Source: Alteripontixanthobacter maritimus
GTDB lineage: Bacteria > Pseudomonadota > Alphaproteobacteria > Sphingomonadales > Sphingomonadaceae
Direction: 5' to 3'
Assembly: GCF_003340475.1 (NCBI RefSeq)
Contig: NZ_QBKA01000002.1
Coordinates: forward strand, 629,501 to 693,500
DNA: 64,000 nucleotides
The notes under the pieces are model-generated. The model was given only the letters and a program-made list of their open reading frames with translations, did not search any database and was not told where the DNA came from. This document shows positions 45,818 through 55,645 of this stretch, one piece after another. The position numbers and the translations under genes were made by a program. The first letter of the stretch is position 1. The number at the start of each line of letters is the position of its first letter.

Positions 45818-46834
45818 ATGACCATTGCACTGCTCGCCTTCGCGGCGCTTTTCCTCGCTTTCAGCAATGGGGCCAACGACAATTTCAAGGGGTTTGCTAC
45901 GGTCTGGGGCAGTGCGACGCTGCCCTATCGCCGCGCCTTGATAATGGCGACAGGGGCGACCGTTCTGGGCGGCCTCGCATCGGTGTTTATTGCGGACGGG
46001 TTGGTCGCGCAATTTTCGGGAAAAGGGCTGGTGGGTGACGATCTGGCTAACACCCCGGGGTTCGCGTTGGCTGTCGCGGCGGGCGCAGCCGGAACGGTCA
46101 TTCTGGCAACCCGGCTGGGTTTCCCCGTATCCACTACCCATGCCCTTGTCGGCGGATTGGTCGGCGCGGGGCTAGCGTTGAGCGATACCGGCGTGGCCTT
46201 GGGCAATTTGGGAACGGGTTTCGTGCTGCCCCTTCTGACAAGTCCGTTCCTGTCTGCCGGTCTGGCGTTTGCTGTTTTCGTGCTGCTGCGCCTTATCAAA
46301 GTGCGGCGGGCACGGTCCGCGGTAGGGTATGGCGGTATGCCGGGACTGTCGGCCGCCACCACCTCGCCGCGCCCTCGTTTCGCCAAGATGATTGAGCCGC
46401 TGCATCTGCTGTCGGCAGCAAGCATCTGTTTTGCGCGTGGAGTAAACGACACACCGAAGATCGCCGCGTTGCTGATCGGGACCAGAATGGTGACCCCGCA
46501 ATACTCGGCGCTGGCGGTGGCCCTGGCGATGGCCGTGGGCGGTTGGCTGTTATCGCGCCGAGTGGCTGAAACGATGAGCCTGAAGCTCAATCGCCTGGAC
46601 GCAGTGCAAGGTGTTTCCGCCAATCTGATCACCGCCGGCCTGGTACTTGGGGCGAGCCGGTTTGGCCTGCCAGTTTCGACCACACATGTGTCGGTCGGAT
46701 CGATTATCGGCACCGGCGCGGCCGCAGGTACGCTGGACCTGTCTGTCGTGCGCAGCGTGTTGCTGTCCTGGGTGGCCACATTACCCGTCGCGGCGGGGCT
46801 GGCCTATGCCATTGGAACGATGTTGGGGGTATAA
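45818..46834 (+). CDS. pit: Inorganic phosphate transporter, Pit family
   Basis: A 338-residue membrane protein with the duplicated Pit signature: SNGANDNFKGFATVWGSATL near residue 15, and CFARGVNDTPKIAALLIGTR near 206, each GxND-K. The paired PVSTTHALVGGLVGAG and PVSTTHVSVGSIIGTG re-entrant segments confirm the fold. It is a low-affinity phosphate (metal-phosphate) importer. The C terminus runs directly into a 14-base tandem repeat that contains the stop codon. No phoU-like gene is adjacent. Confidence 0.94.
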   Translation: MTIALLAFAALFLAFSNGANDNFKGFATVWGSATLPYRRALIMATGATVLGGLASVFIADGLVAQFSGKGLVGDDLANTPGFALAVAAGAAGTVILATRLGFPVSTTHALVGGLVGAGLALSDTGVALGNLGTGFVLPLLTSPFLSAGLAFAVFVLLRLIKVRRARSAVGYGGMPGLSAATTSPRPRFAKMIEPLHLLSAASICFARGVNDTPKIAALLIGTRMVTPQYSALAVALAMAVGGWLLSRRVAETMSLKLNRLDAVQGVSANLITAGLVLGASRFGLPVSTTHVSVGSIIGTGAAAGTLDLSVVRSVLLSWVATLPVAAGLAYAIGTMLGV

Positions 46835-46858
46835 TATTGGCGGTATAATATTGGGGGT
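46825..46858 (+). repeat. 14-base tandem repeat spanning the pit stop codon
   Basis: GGGGGTATAATATT is followed by GGCGGTATAATATT and a further GGGGGT. Each copy contains a perfect TATAAT. The pit stop TAA lies in the first copy. It looks like a slippage-generated duplication. Nothing on the plus strand downstream needs a promoter. Confidence 0.7.
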
Positions 46859-46889
46859 CTGAGCAAAGCCGCCCAAACCCCACGCCGGT

Positions 46890-48713
46890 TCAATCGGAAG
46901 CGCGGCGGCGGTTTTTCTTGCGTTCGTTCGGATCGAGTTCGGCCTTGCGCAGGCGGATGCTCGATGGGGTAACCTCGACCATTTCGTCGTCGCCGATATA
47001 AGCGATGGCCTGTTCGAGCGTCATCACACGCGGCGGGGTGAGGCGGATAGCGTCATCCTTGCCGGTGGAGCGGAAGTTGGTGAGCTGCTTCGACTTCATC
47101 GGATTGACTTCCAGATCGTCGGGCTTGGCGTTTTCGCCGATTACCATGCCTTCGTAGATCTTGGCATTTGCGCCGATGAACAGTTCGCCACGTTCTTCCA
47201 GCATGTTGAGTGCATAGGCCGCCGCTTCACCGTCGCAGTTGGAGATAAGCGCGCCGTTGGCGTTGCTTTCGATCTGGCCCTTATACACGTCGTACTTCTC
47301 GTACAGGCGGTTCATGATCCCGGTGCCGCGCGTGTCGGACAGGAATTCACCGTGGTAGCCGATCAAGCCGCGCGAGGGGGCGGAGAAGGTGATGCGGGTC
47401 TTGCCAGCGCCGCTGGGGCGCATGTCGGTAAGCTCGCCCTTGCGTTTCTGCATTTTCTCCACGACGTTGCCCGAATATTCATCGTCCACATCGATGACGA
47501 CGGTTTCGTATGGTTCGGTACGCTTGCCGTTATCGTCCTCACGGAACAGGACGCGCGGGCGCGAAATGCCCAGCTCGAAGCCTTCGCGGCGCATCGTTTC
47601 GATCAGCACTCCCAGCTGCAATTCCCCGCGCCCGGCCACTTCGAAACTGTCCTTGTCGGCGCTTTCGGTGACGCGAATGGCGACATTGGTTTCCGCCTCG
47701 CGCGCCAGACGGTCGCGGATCATGCGGCTCGTCACCTTGCTACCCTCGCGGCCCGCCAAGGGTGAATCATTCACACTGAACTGCATGGCGAGCGTGGGCG
47801 GATCGATCTTCTGTGCAAAGATCGGTTCGGTCACGGCGGGATCGGCGATGGTGTTGGATACGGTCGCCTTCTCCAGCCCGGCGATGGCGATGATGTCGCC
47901 TGCGCTAGCAGTTTCCACCGGCACCCGCTCCAGCCCGTCGAAGCTCATCAGCTTGGTTGCACGGCCCACTTCCACCACTTCGCCATCGGCGTCGATGGCG
48001 CGGATCGGATCATTGATGTTGACCGTGCCAGACTGGACGCGCCCCGTTAGCACGCGGCCCATGAAGTTGTCCCGGTCGAGCAGTGTGGCGAGGAAGCTGA
48101 ACGGGCCATCCTTGTCGAGGCCCGGTTCCGGCACATGGCTGATGATGAGATCGAACAAAGGTGTCAGATCGCCCTCGCGCGCGGTTTCATTATCGGAGGC
48201 ATAACCGTCGCGGCCCGACGCCCAAAGCGAGGGGAAGTCGAGCTGTTCGTCGTTCGCATCGAGGCTGGCGAACAGGTCGAACACTTCGTCCAGCACTTCC
48301 TGCGGGCGTGCATCGCTGCGGTCGATCTTGTTGACGACCACGATGGGTTTCAACCCGAGCGCCAGCGCCTTGCCGGTGACGAACTTGGTCTGCGGCATCG
48401 GCCCTTCGGCGCTGTCCACCAGCAGGATAACGCCATCGACCATCGACAGGATACGCTCCACCTCGGCCCCGAAATCGGCGTGGCCCGGTGTGTCTACAAT
48501 ATTGATACGCGTATCGCCGAATTCCACCGACGTACATTTCGCTAGAATAGTAATTCCGCGCTCTTTTTCCAGATCGTTGGAATCCATCGCCCGTTCTTCG
48601 ACGCGCTGATTTTCGCGGAAGGTGCCGGACTGGCGGAAAAGCTGGTCCACGAGAGTGGTCTTGCCGTGGTCGACGTGGGCGATAATCGCCACGTTGCGAA
48701 GGGAGGAGGTCAT
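46890..48713 (-). CDS. typA: Translational GTPase TypA/BipA
   Basis: A 607-residue ribosome-binding GTPase. G1 is [20 protein letters not shown] near the start, G3 [17 protein letters not shown]4 [11 protein letters not shown]. The EF-G-like domains follow and the BipA-specific C-terminal domain ends with [20 protein letters not shown] and [17 protein letters not shown]. It acts in 50S assembly and stress adaptation. The start is placed at [13 protein letters not shown] with GGAGGA upstream on the minus strand; a longer upstream reading is not supported. Confidence 0.96.
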   Translation of the reverse strand: MTSSLRNVAIIAHVDHGKTTLVDQLFRQSGTFRENQRVEERAMDSNDLEKERGITILAKCTSVEFGDTRINIVDTPGHADFGAEVERILSMVDGVILLVDSAEGPMPQTKFVTGKALALGLKPIVVVNKIDRSDARPQEVLDEVFDLFASLDANDEQLDFPSLWASGRDGYASDNETAREGDLTPLFDLIISHVPEPGLDKDGPFSFLATLLDRDNFMGRVLTGRVQSGTVNINDPIRAIDADGEVVEVGRATKLMSFDGLERVPVETASAGDIIAIAGLEKATVSNTIADPAVTEPIFAQKIDPPTLAMQFSVNDSPLAGREGSKVTSRMIRDRLAREAETNVAIRVTESADKDSFEVAGRGELQLGVLIETMRREGFELGISRPRVLFREDDNGKRTEPYETVVIDVDDEYSGNVVEKMQKRKGELTDMRPSGAGKTRITFSAPSRGLIGYHGEFLSDTRGTGIMNRLYEKYDVYKGQIESNANGALISNCDGEAAAYALNMLEERGELFIGANAKIYEGMVIGENAKPDDLEVNPMKSKQLTNFRSTGKDDAIRLTPPRVMTLEQAIAYIGDDEMVEVTPSSIRLRKAELDPNERKKNRRRASD

Positions 48714-48825
48714 GCTGTCTCGTCTGGTCGGCACGCCGCCATATTCCTGCGCGGAAGTGCGGGGGCGGAGTGCTGGAAAAAAGAAAGGCGCCGTGAGCGC
48801 CCTTTCGTTGCGCGCGCCTTACCCC

Positions 48826-48847
48826 AGCTTGCCTGGCAGGGCAAGCT
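48826..48847. repeat. Perfect 8-bp hairpin
   Basis: AGCTTGCC and GGCAAGCT arms with a six-base loop lie between divergent typA and the TonB receptor. There is no U-tract on either side. Confidence 0.5.
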
Positions 48848-49018
48848 TTGCTGCACCTGCGAAGGTAGGCAGGTCCTGCCGGCGAACCTGCGCGGTTCAG
48901 GTGTGTCTTGCGTGCCACAACCAGTCGCTAAGTAGCGGGTATGGGCGCTATTTCACGCTTGTGCCGTGTGGGGCCTGCGATTATGCGCATCAGCATAGAG
49001 GCAAACCACACACACCTG

Positions 49019-49071
49019 CCAAGGCCGTATCAAGGGCCAAGGTCGTATCAAGGCCCAGGTCGTACCAAGAA
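49019..49071 (+). repeat. Three imperfect 18-base tandem repeats in a receptor leader
   Basis: Copies are CCAAGGCCGTATCAAGGG, CCAAGGTCGTATCAAGGC and the shorter CCAGGTCGTACCAAGAA. They end 28 bases before the receptor ATG, so they lie in the 5' leader or promoter. The helical-turn-like period (18, roughly two turns) would suit a repeated protein-binding site. Confidence 0.75.
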
Positions 49072-49099
49072 TTGCCCGCTACGGAGAGGACACCAGTAC

Positions 49100-51766
49100 A
49101 TGAACTTCACGTCTTTCGGCGCCACCAATGTGCGCACCCTGCTGATGACCGGCGCTGCGGCAGCTGCGTTTTCGGTTCCTTCGATCGCCAGCGCCCAAGG
49201 CGTCGGGACGGACGAAGCCGAAGCCCAGATCGAAACGCCCGACGATGGCGATACTTTTACCGGGATCGAGGAAAGCCGCTCCGCGAACGAGATTATCGTC
49301 ACCGCGACCAAGCGCGCCCGGACCCTGCAGGATACCCCCGTTTCCGTCAGCGTGACGACGGCCGAAACGCTGGAACGCGCCGAAATTCGCGACCTTATCG
49401 ATCTCCAGACGGTTACCCCGTCCTTGCGCGTCAGCCAGCTGCAAAGCTCCGCCAACACTACCTTCATCATTCGCGGCTTCGGTAACGGCGCCAACAATGT
49501 CGGCATCGAACCATCCGTTGGTGTTTTCATCGACGGGGTGTTCCGCAGCCGCTCCGCTGGCCAGATCGGTGACATCGCCAACGTGTCGCGCATCGAAGTG
49601 CTGCGCGGACCGCAATCTACGCTGTTCGGCAAGAACGCCTCCGCCGGTGTCATTTCCGTCATCACCCGCGAACCGCAGTTCGATTTCGGCGGCTCGGTTT
49701 CCGCCACTTACGGTAATTTCGATCAGATCGTGCTGAAGGCCGATGTGACCGGCCCGATTACCGATACCATCGCGTTCTCGATCGACGGCAACTTGAACAA
49801 GCGCGACGGTTATGTCGATGTTGTGAACCTGGGTGAGAAGATCAATGAGCGCGACCGTTACGGCGTTCGCGGCCAATTGCTGTTCGAACCGTCCGATACG
49901 CTCAAGCTGCGTGCCATCGGCGATTATTCCAAGATCGATGAGCTGTGCTGCTTTGCCGGTAACGTCCTCGCTGGTCCTACGACAGCGGCTATCATCGGTG
50001 CGGGCGGACAGATCCAGCCAAACGACCTGTTTTCCGACCGGACATTCCTGAATGTGCTGCCGGAAAACGAGATCGAAAGCTATGGCGGCTCGCTTCAAGG
50101 CGATCTGGAACTGGGCGCGCTGACGCTTACCTCCATCACCGCCTATCGCGAACTGCGCAGCTTCAACGCTCAGGATGTCGATTTCACCAGCGCCAATATC
50201 GTCAATGAATTCCGCGATCAGGCGATCGATACGTTCACGCAGGAAGTTCGCGTTACGTCGGATTTCGACGGGCCTCTCAATTTCCTGCTCGGCGGCTTCT
50301 ATTTCGATGAATCCGTGGTCCAGAATAGTGGTTTGGACACTGGCCCGCAGGGCCGGGCGTTCTTCAATCTGCTGGCAGGCGGTGCGCTTCCGTTTGCAGA
50401 AGCCGGTCTCGGTCTGCCAGCCGGTAGCATCTTTGCACCTGGCCCGCTGACACGGGAACTGTTTACGCTGGACAACACGTCCTACTCGATCTTCGGTACG
50501 GTCGATTTCGAACTGACCGACCGGCTCACACTGACTGCCGGGTTCAACTACACCGACGATTCCAAGGACTTTACGCTTTCGCAGCAGTCCAGCGATCCCT
50601 TAGCCAACATCAATCTGGTGGATGCGGTCATCGTGGGTCAGATCGCCCAGATTTTGCAAATCCCACCCAGCGCAGTAACCCCTGCGGTTATCGGTGGTTT
50701 CCAGCAAGCCAATCCCGCTGCGTTCGGCCAGATCGCTGCAGCGGCTACCAATCCTGCGCTCAACCCGCTGCTTGGGCTGCAGGCGTTGCAATTCCAGCCG
50801 CCGTTCGTGGACTTGCCGAACTCGGTCGAGCCGGGCGAAACGAACGATGACGATTTCAGCTATACCCTGCGTGCGTCTTACGAGGTCAACAACAACGTAA
50901 ACGTTTATGCGACCTATGCGACGGGCTTCAAGGCGTCTTCGGTCAACCTGTCACGTGACAGCCGCCCATCGAATGCGGACTTCATAGCAGGACCGGGCGG
51001 TAGCACGATCCTGGCACCATCATCGCCAATCCGCGATGCCGGGCTGGCCGTCCCCAACCTGAGCAGCGGTTCGCGTTTCGCCGGGCCGGAAGATTCCGAA
51101 GTTTATGAAGTCGGCCTGAAAGCCAGTTTCCCCGGTTTCGGTTTCAACCTCGCTATATTCGACCAGACGATCGAAGGCTTCCAGTCGTTCGCATTTACAG
51201 GCACGGGCTTTGCCCTCACCAACGCTGGTGAACAATCGACCCGCGGCGTGGAGTTCGACACGACGATTTCACCCAGTGATGCGTTGCTGTTTACCTTCGC
51301 CACGACATATCTCGATGCGACCTTCGACAGCTTCCCCGGTTCCGCCGTGGGCGATCTGACGGGTGAAACGCCAGCCGGCATTCCGGAATGGACCATCTCT
51401 ACCTCGGCGCAGTATACGCAGGAGCTGGGCAATTCCGGCAGCGCGCTGATCGGGCGGGTGGATTACTACCACGAAAGCAACACCCAGATCCTTGACGGCG
51501 TGCCCGGCTTCGGTGCCACGGCAACCGAGACCGCCAACGAAGTTGCTCGCCGTATCGCGCGCAATTATCGCCGCGAAGTGAACCAGGTGAACGCCTCGCT
51601 CACGCTGGCTCTGGATAATGGTTTCGAACTCAGCGCATGGGCGCGCAACCTGTTGGACGAACGTTACATCACGACGATCTTCCCCAGCGTGGCGCAGGCC
51701 GGATCGATTTCCGGCTACCCCAACGCTCCGCGCACTTACGGTGTAACGGGCCGTTTCCGGTTCTAA
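49100..51766 (+). CDS. TonB-dependent outer-membrane receptor (large, sphingomonad type)
   Basis: An 888-residue receptor. The signal peptide spans about residues 1-34 (cleavage after SIASAQ), and the TonB box-like [20 protein letters not shown] lies near 67-86. The plug follows ([40 protein letters not shown]), then a beta-barrel of about 700 residues ending in aromatic GVTGRFRF. A long insert near 500-620 is rich in Gln/Ala/Pro. This belongs to the group whose members carry varied natural substrates (phenolics, sugars, siderophores). The substrate is unknown. A strong terminator follows. Confidence 0.93.
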   Translation: MNFTSFGATNVRTLLMTGAAAAAFSVPSIASAQGVGTDEAEAQIETPDDGDTFTGIEESRSANEIIVTATKRARTLQDTPVSVSVTTAETLERAEIRDLIDLQTVTPSLRVSQLQSSANTTFIIRGFGNGANNVGIEPSVGVFIDGVFRSRSAGQIGDIANVSRIEVLRGPQSTLFGKNASAGVISVITREPQFDFGGSVSATYGNFDQIVLKADVTGPITDTIAFSIDGNLNKRDGYVDVVNLGEKINERDRYGVRGQLLFEPSDTLKLRAIGDYSKIDELCCFAGNVLAGPTTAAIIGAGGQIQPNDLFSDRTFLNVLPENEIESYGGSLQGDLELGALTLTSITAYRELRSFNAQDVDFTSANIVNEFRDQAIDTFTQEVRVTSDFDGPLNFLLGGFYFDESVVQNSGLDTGPQGRAFFNLLAGGALPFAEAGLGLPAGSIFAPGPLTRELFTLDNTSYSIFGTVDFELTDRLTLTAGFNYTDDSKDFTLSQQSSDPLANINLVDAVIVGQIAQILQIPPSAVTPAVIGGFQQANPAAFGQIAAAATNPALNPLLGLQALQFQPPFVDLPNSVEPGETNDDDFSYTLRASYEVNNNVNVYATYATGFKASSVNLSRDSRPSNADFIAGPGGSTILAPSSPIRDAGLAVPNLSSGSRFAGPEDSEVYEVGLKASFPGFGFNLAIFDQTIEGFQSFAFTGTGFALTNAGEQSTRGVEFDTTISPSDALLFTFATTYLDATFDSFPGSAVGDLTGETPAGIPEWTISTSAQYTQELGNSGSALIGRVDYYHESNTQILDGVPGFGATATETANEVARRIARNYRREVNQVNASLTLALDNGFELSAWARNLLDERYITTIFPSVAQAGSISGYPNAPRTYGVTGRFRF

Positions 51767-51785
51767 TCGGGATTGCATGACCAAA

Positions 51786-51818
51786 TGAAAAAAGGGGGTC
51801 CTTCGCGGCCCCCTTTTT
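51786..51818 (+). terminator. Rho-independent terminator after the TonB receptor
   Basis: AAAAGGGGG and CCCCCTTTT arms with an inner TCC/CGG extension and a TTCG-type loop, followed by a T run. It sits 19 bases after the receptor stop and is the clearest intrinsic terminator in the window. The A/T-symmetric ends may make it bidirectional. Confidence 0.88.
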
Positions 51819-51884
51819 ATGCCGGTGTTGCGATCGGACCTGCCAACTGGAAATAGTGTATTGCATGACGGGAGCCGGCATCGC

Positions 51885-52358
51885 TTGAGCATCTTAGATA
51901 CCTTGAAGCGACCGTTCGTTTTATGGAATGTTTGGCAAGATCGCGCCGGGCGCCGCGAATACTGGTTGTTCACGCTCGCCAATTTGCTGGTGGGCTTGGC
52001 CTTGGTGGCGATCTCGCTGGCAGCTGGCATCGAATGGGCGAACGACGGCGTGATGCGTTGGAGCGTTACGGCAGAAGCGAATGCCGACAATCCGGCGTTT
52101 AGGCCGCTATCGATTATTATCGCAATATGGCTGGTCGTGGTCACGTTGCCTTATATCGGGCTTAACGTCAGAAGGCTGCATGACCGCGGTTTTTCCGGCT
52201 GGTGGTACCTTGGCTATGTTGTTCTATCATCGCTGCCGGTGCTCGGTATCAGCCTGACCATTGCCTATTTTATTCAGATGGCGTTGCCCGGTACGAAGGA
52301 GGAAAACCGCTACGGTCCTGATCCGGTGGAGCGCAATCCCGATTACTTGTTGAAGTAA
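51885..52358 (+). CDS. DUF805 inner-membrane protein
   Basis: A 157-residue protein with four hydrophobic segments. The N-terminal LSILDTLKRPFVLWNVWQDR, then AGRREYWLFTLANLLVGLAL, and NVRRLHDRGFSGWWYLGYVV with the RRLHDxG motif are diagnostic of DUF805. An ATG upstream at 51819 would sit inside the terminator, so a TTG start at 51885 with GGGAG before it is preferred. Function is unknown. It is convergent with the ybbP-like permease gene (5-base gap). Confidence 0.85.
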   Translation: MSILDTLKRPFVLWNVWQDRAGRREYWLFTLANLLVGLALVAISLAAGIEWANDGVMRWSVTAEANADNPAFRPLSIIIAIWLVVVTLPYIGLNVRRLHDRGFSGWWYLGYVVLSSLPVLGISLTIAYFIQMALPGTKEENRYGPDPVERNPDYLLK

Positions 52359-52363
52359 CCATT

Positions 52364-54898
52364 CTATAGCGTGCGCAATGCCTGCGCTGGTTTAGCCCGT
52401 AGCAGCGGCAGCGATCCGGCCAGTGCGAACACCATGACGGTAGCGAGGCCGAAACCCAGTACTGCGAACACCTGCCCCCAATCGGGTAGCCAGTCGAATT
52501 CGAACAATTGTGTGATGACCAACCACGCAAGCCCGCTGCCCAAGGCCAGCGCGACGCCTGCGAGAATGAGGGCCAGCAAGCCGTATTCGAACAATTGCAT
52601 CAGCAGTATCTGCCGCCTGCTCGCTCCCAGCACACGCAGTACGACCGTATCGTACATGCGCGCAGCCCGGGCCGCCGCGATTGCGCCGAGCAGCACGGCG
52701 AGGCCGGCCAGCACCGCCACCGATGCCGCCGCCAGCGTGGCAATCCCGACCTGGCCGAGGATGGTGCGCGCTTCTTCCAGCACCTGCCCGATCTCGATCA
52801 CGGAACTTGACGGGAACGCGCCGACCAGTTGCCGTAGCAACGGGCCGGTGGGCGTGCCTTCCGGCAGGTCGATGGTGGCGGCCAGATTGTGCGGGGCGTC
52901 CGCGAGCGCGTTGGGACTGAAGACCAGCACATAGTTGAAGCCCATGCTTTCCCAGTCGATCCGCCGCAAATTGGCAACGCGGGCGGTACGCTCGACGCCG
53001 AGCACCCCGATTGTAATGTAATCCCCGATGGCGAGGTCGATAGCGGCAGCAAACTCCTCATCCACCGACACCAGCGGCTCGCCGTCATGGGCCTCGCCCC
53101 ACCATTCGCCTTCGGTGAGCGAGTTGCCAGGCGGCACATTTGCGGAATAGGTTAGCCCGCGTTCGCCGCGCAGCGCCCAGGCACCATCCGGCAGTTCCTC
53201 CAGATCGGCCACCCGCGTCATCGCGTCTTGCGGGCCATATGCCAGCACTGCGCCGCGTAGGGCCGGCACGGTGCGGATCGCCGCGTCGGCACTGGTCTGG
53301 CGTACGAGCGCGCGAAATTCCGCTTCCCCGTCGCGCGGCACGTCGAGCACGAAATAGTCGGGTGCTTCAGCCGGAACACGGCTCTGGATATTGCCATCGA
53401 TACTGGACTGAATGGCCGCCAGCAGCACGAACGCGGCAAGTCCGAAACCTAAAGCCGTCACCAGCGCCCCGGTGCTAGACCCCGGACGATGCAGATTGGC
53501 GAGCGCATTGCGGAGCAGCGGGTTGGACGAACGGGGCAACCGGGTAGAGGCCTTACGGATCGCCCAGCCAAGCAATGCAAGCAGACCCAGAGCAGCGGCG
53601 GCACCTACCAAAAACAAGCCCGACAGCATCGGATTGGACGATGTCAGCAACGCGATGGCAATAATTGCTGCCAGTCCTCCGACGATCCAAGTCAGTGCCC
53701 GTCCATCGCGTCCCAGCGACCCCATCCGCGACCGCATCAGCGCCATGGCAGGGAACTGGCGTGCACGGGCCAGCGGCGTCGCGGCGAATACCAGTGCAAC
53801 CAGCAAGCCGTAAGCAGCGGCGACTATTAGAGCCATTGGCGCGAACACGAAGCCGCTGGATACCGGCAGTAGCCCATCCAGTGCGCCGGCCAGCAACGGG
53901 GTCACCAGCATACCCACTAGCAATCCTGCAACCGTGCCGACCAGCGCAGCAGCGCCGATCTGCAACGCATAGATACGCGCGATATCGCGGCTGCTAGCAC
54001 CCAGCACCTTGAAAGTGGCGATGCTGGCCCGGCGCGCTTCGAGATAGGATGATACGCCGCCGCCGATGCCGATCCCGGCAATTACCAGCGCGGCCAGACC
54101 GACCAATGTCAGAAATTCGCCCATCCGCCCGACGAACCGGTCCGCCCCCGGCGAAGCGCGATCACGCGTGCGATATTCGAAGCCTGAATTGGGGAAACGT
54201 TCTTCCAGAGCCTCGCGCACGGTATCGGGCGGTGTCGCATCTCCGAACGCCACGCGATACTTGCTCTGATACATCGCGCCTGGCTGGATCAGGCCGGCGC
54301 GTTCGGGCATGGTTTTAGCCACGATGATGGTGGGCCCAAGCTGGAAGCCTTCGCCCAGCCGGTCCGGTTCGTCCGCAATAATTCCGCCGATCTCCAGCTC
54401 GACCGTGCCGATGCGAAAACGATCGCCCACTGCCAAGTCCAGCCGGTCGATTGCGCCTTGGGCCAGCCATGCCTGTCCTTCGGGCGGCGCCCTTGCGGTG
54501 CGTCCGTCGGCCAAGGTGAGCTCGCCATAGAGAGGCCAGTTCTCGTCGACTGCCTTCAGCTCGACCGGCGCGGCGTTTTCGCCCGAAGTCGCCATGGCCT
54601 GCAGCCTTGTGCCGCCGGAAACATCGCCATATTCTTCCAGAGCCGCAAGTTCCTCCGCACTGGGACCGCGCTGCCAAAGCTCTACCTGCAGATCGCCACC
54701 AAGGATCGTCTGGCCGCGATCTTGCAGCTCGCTCTCGATGGCGCTGGTAAGCGTGCCGATGGCGGCAAGCGCCCCGGTGCCGAGGAACAGGCAGATCAGC
54801 AACAGGCGCAAGCCGCGAAAATTCGCGTTGAGGTCGCGTCGCGCAATACGCCACGCGGTTCCCCAGCCGAGAGAGGTTTGTGCGGCCTCGCCCGTCAT
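52364..54898 (-). CDS. ybbP: ABC transporter permease, YbbP/FtsX-like
   Basis: An 844-residue membrane protein with a short cytosolic N terminus, one membrane helix, a large periplasmic MacB_PCD-type domain and repeated FtsX helices (three around 265-400, two near 430-475, three near the C terminus). SYLEARRASIATFKVLGASS and the C-terminal RVLGASRRQILLMQLFEYGL are FtsX signatures. It pairs with the ATP-binding gene immediately upstream in a TGATG overlap. In E. coli the corresponding ybbA-ybbP genes lie next to tesA, as they do here. A role in lipid or lipoprotein extraction is inferred from the family. Confidence 0.88.
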   Translation of the reverse strand: MTGEAAQTSLGWGTAWRIARRDLNANFRGLRLLLICLFLGTGALAAIGTLTSAIESELQDRGQTILGGDLQVELWQRGPSAEELAALEEYGDVSGGTRLQAMATSGENAAPVELKAVDENWPLYGELTLADGRTARAPPEGQAWLAQGAIDRLDLAVGDRFRIGTVELEIGGIIADEPDRLGEGFQLGPTIIVAKTMPERAGLIQPGAMYQSKYRVAFGDATPPDTVREALEERFPNSGFEYRTRDRASPGADRFVGRMGEFLTLVGLAALVIAGIGIGGGVSSYLEARRASIATFKVLGASSRDIARIYALQIGAAALVGTVAGLLVGMLVTPLLAGALDGLLPVSSGFVFAPMALIVAAAYGLLVALVFAATPLARARQFPAMALMRSRMGSLGRDGRALTWIVGGLAAIIAIALLTSSNPMLSGLFLVGAAAALGLLALLGWAIRKASTRLPRSSNPLLRNALANLHRPGSSTGALVTALGFGLAAFVLLAAIQSSIDGNIQSRVPAEAPDYFVLDVPRDGEAEFRALVRQTSADAAIRTVPALRGAVLAYGPQDAMTRVADLEELPDGAWALRGERGLTYSANVPPGNSLTEGEWWGEAHDGEPLVSVDEEFAAAIDLAIGDYITIGVLGVERTARVANLRRIDWESMGFNYVLVFSPNALADAPHNLAATIDLPEGTPTGPLLRQLVGAFPSSSVIEIGQVLEEARTILGQVGIATLAAASVAVLAGLAVLLGAIAAARAARMYDTVVLRVLGASRRQILLMQLFEYGLLALILAGVALALGSGLAWLVITQLFEFDWLPDWGQVFAVLGFGLATVMVFALAGSLPLLRAKPAQALRTL

Positions 54899-55599
54899 CA
54901 GGCGGCGGCTGCGCTGCGTGTATCGCTCGCGATGATACCGTCGGCCATGGTCAACACCCGGTCGCAGCGAGCGGCCAGTTCCGCATCATGCGTGATGATC
55001 AGCAACGTGGCGCCGGTTTCAGCGCGGCGAGCGAACAACAGGTCGATGATTTCGTGCCCGGTCGCCGCATCCAGATTGCCGGTTGGTTCGTCGGCAAAGA
55101 TAAGGTCCGGCCGACCGGCAGTGGCGCGGGCGATAGCGACGCGCTGTTGCTCGCCCCCTGAGAGCTGCGCGGGCAAATGCCCCAGCCGATGGCCAAGCCC
55201 GACCGCCTTCAGTTCCGCCCGGCTACGCGCATCCGCGTCGGCAATTCCGGCAAGCTCCATCGGCGTTGCCACATTTTCGGTAGCGGTCATGGTCGGAAGC
55301 AGGTGAAACGCCTGTAGCACGATGCCGATCCGTCCGCGCCGCGCCTGTGCCAGCGCGTCTTCGTCCATGGCAGCAAAGTCGGCTCCCGCCACCTGCAATG
55401 CGCCACCCGTCGCCCGTTCGAGGCCGGAAAGCACTGCCATCAGGGAGCTCTTTCCCGAACCCGACGGGCCGAGCAGGGCGACCACATCACCGCGAGTAAC
55501 GTCGAGATCGACACCGCGCAGGATATCGACCGGCGCATCGTGGCTACCGAGGGTCAGGGTCAGGTTTCGGGCGGAAATCGCAAGGTCTGGACTTGTCAC
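54898..55599 (-). CDS. ybbA: ABC transporter ATP-binding protein, YbbA/LolD-like
   Basis: A 233-residue ATPase with Walker A LLGPSGSGKSSLMAVLSGLE, the Q-loop region IGIVLQAFHLLPTMTATENV, signature QLSGGEQQRVAIARA, Walker B LIFADEPTGNLD and the H-loop TLLIITHDAEL. It energises the downstream FtsX-type permease. The stop and the permease ATG share one base. Divergent from the TesA-like gene with 46 bases of spacer. Confidence 0.93.
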   Translation of the reverse strand: MTSPDLAISARNLTLTLGSHDAPVDILRGVDLDVTRGDVVALLGPSGSGKSSLMAVLSGLERATGGALQVAGADFAAMDEDALAQARRGRIGIVLQAFHLLPTMTATENVATPMELAGIADADARSRAELKAVGLGHRLGHLPAQLSGGEQQRVAIARATAGRPDLIFADEPTGNLDAATGHEIIDLLFARRAETGATLLIITHDAELAARCDRVLTMADGIIASDTRSAAAA

Positions 55600-55645
55600 C
55601 TTATATAGATGGCATAGGCATAGGTCTCAAACAAGGATGGACCCC

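Larger units (their letters stand above)
48714..49099 (+). other. Long non-coding region between typA and a TonB receptor
   Basis: About 390 bases hold the divergent promoters. I see hairpins at about 48783-48805 (GAAAGGCGC / GCGCCCTTTC with a bulge) and 48826-48847 (AGCTTGCC / GGCAAGCT), repeated ACCTGCG words, and three 18-base tandem repeats just before the receptor gene. No coding frame and no B12-box or other riboswitch consensus is recognisable. Confidence 0.6.

Noticed and set aside
49019-49071. Possible CRISPR array
   Set aside because: The repeat units touch each other and differ from one another; there are no spacers and no cas genes nearby.
48714-49099. Possible cobalamin riboswitch ahead of the TonB receptor
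   Set aside because: I could not find a B12-box or the conserved core. The long spacer is real but has no recognisable riboswitch.
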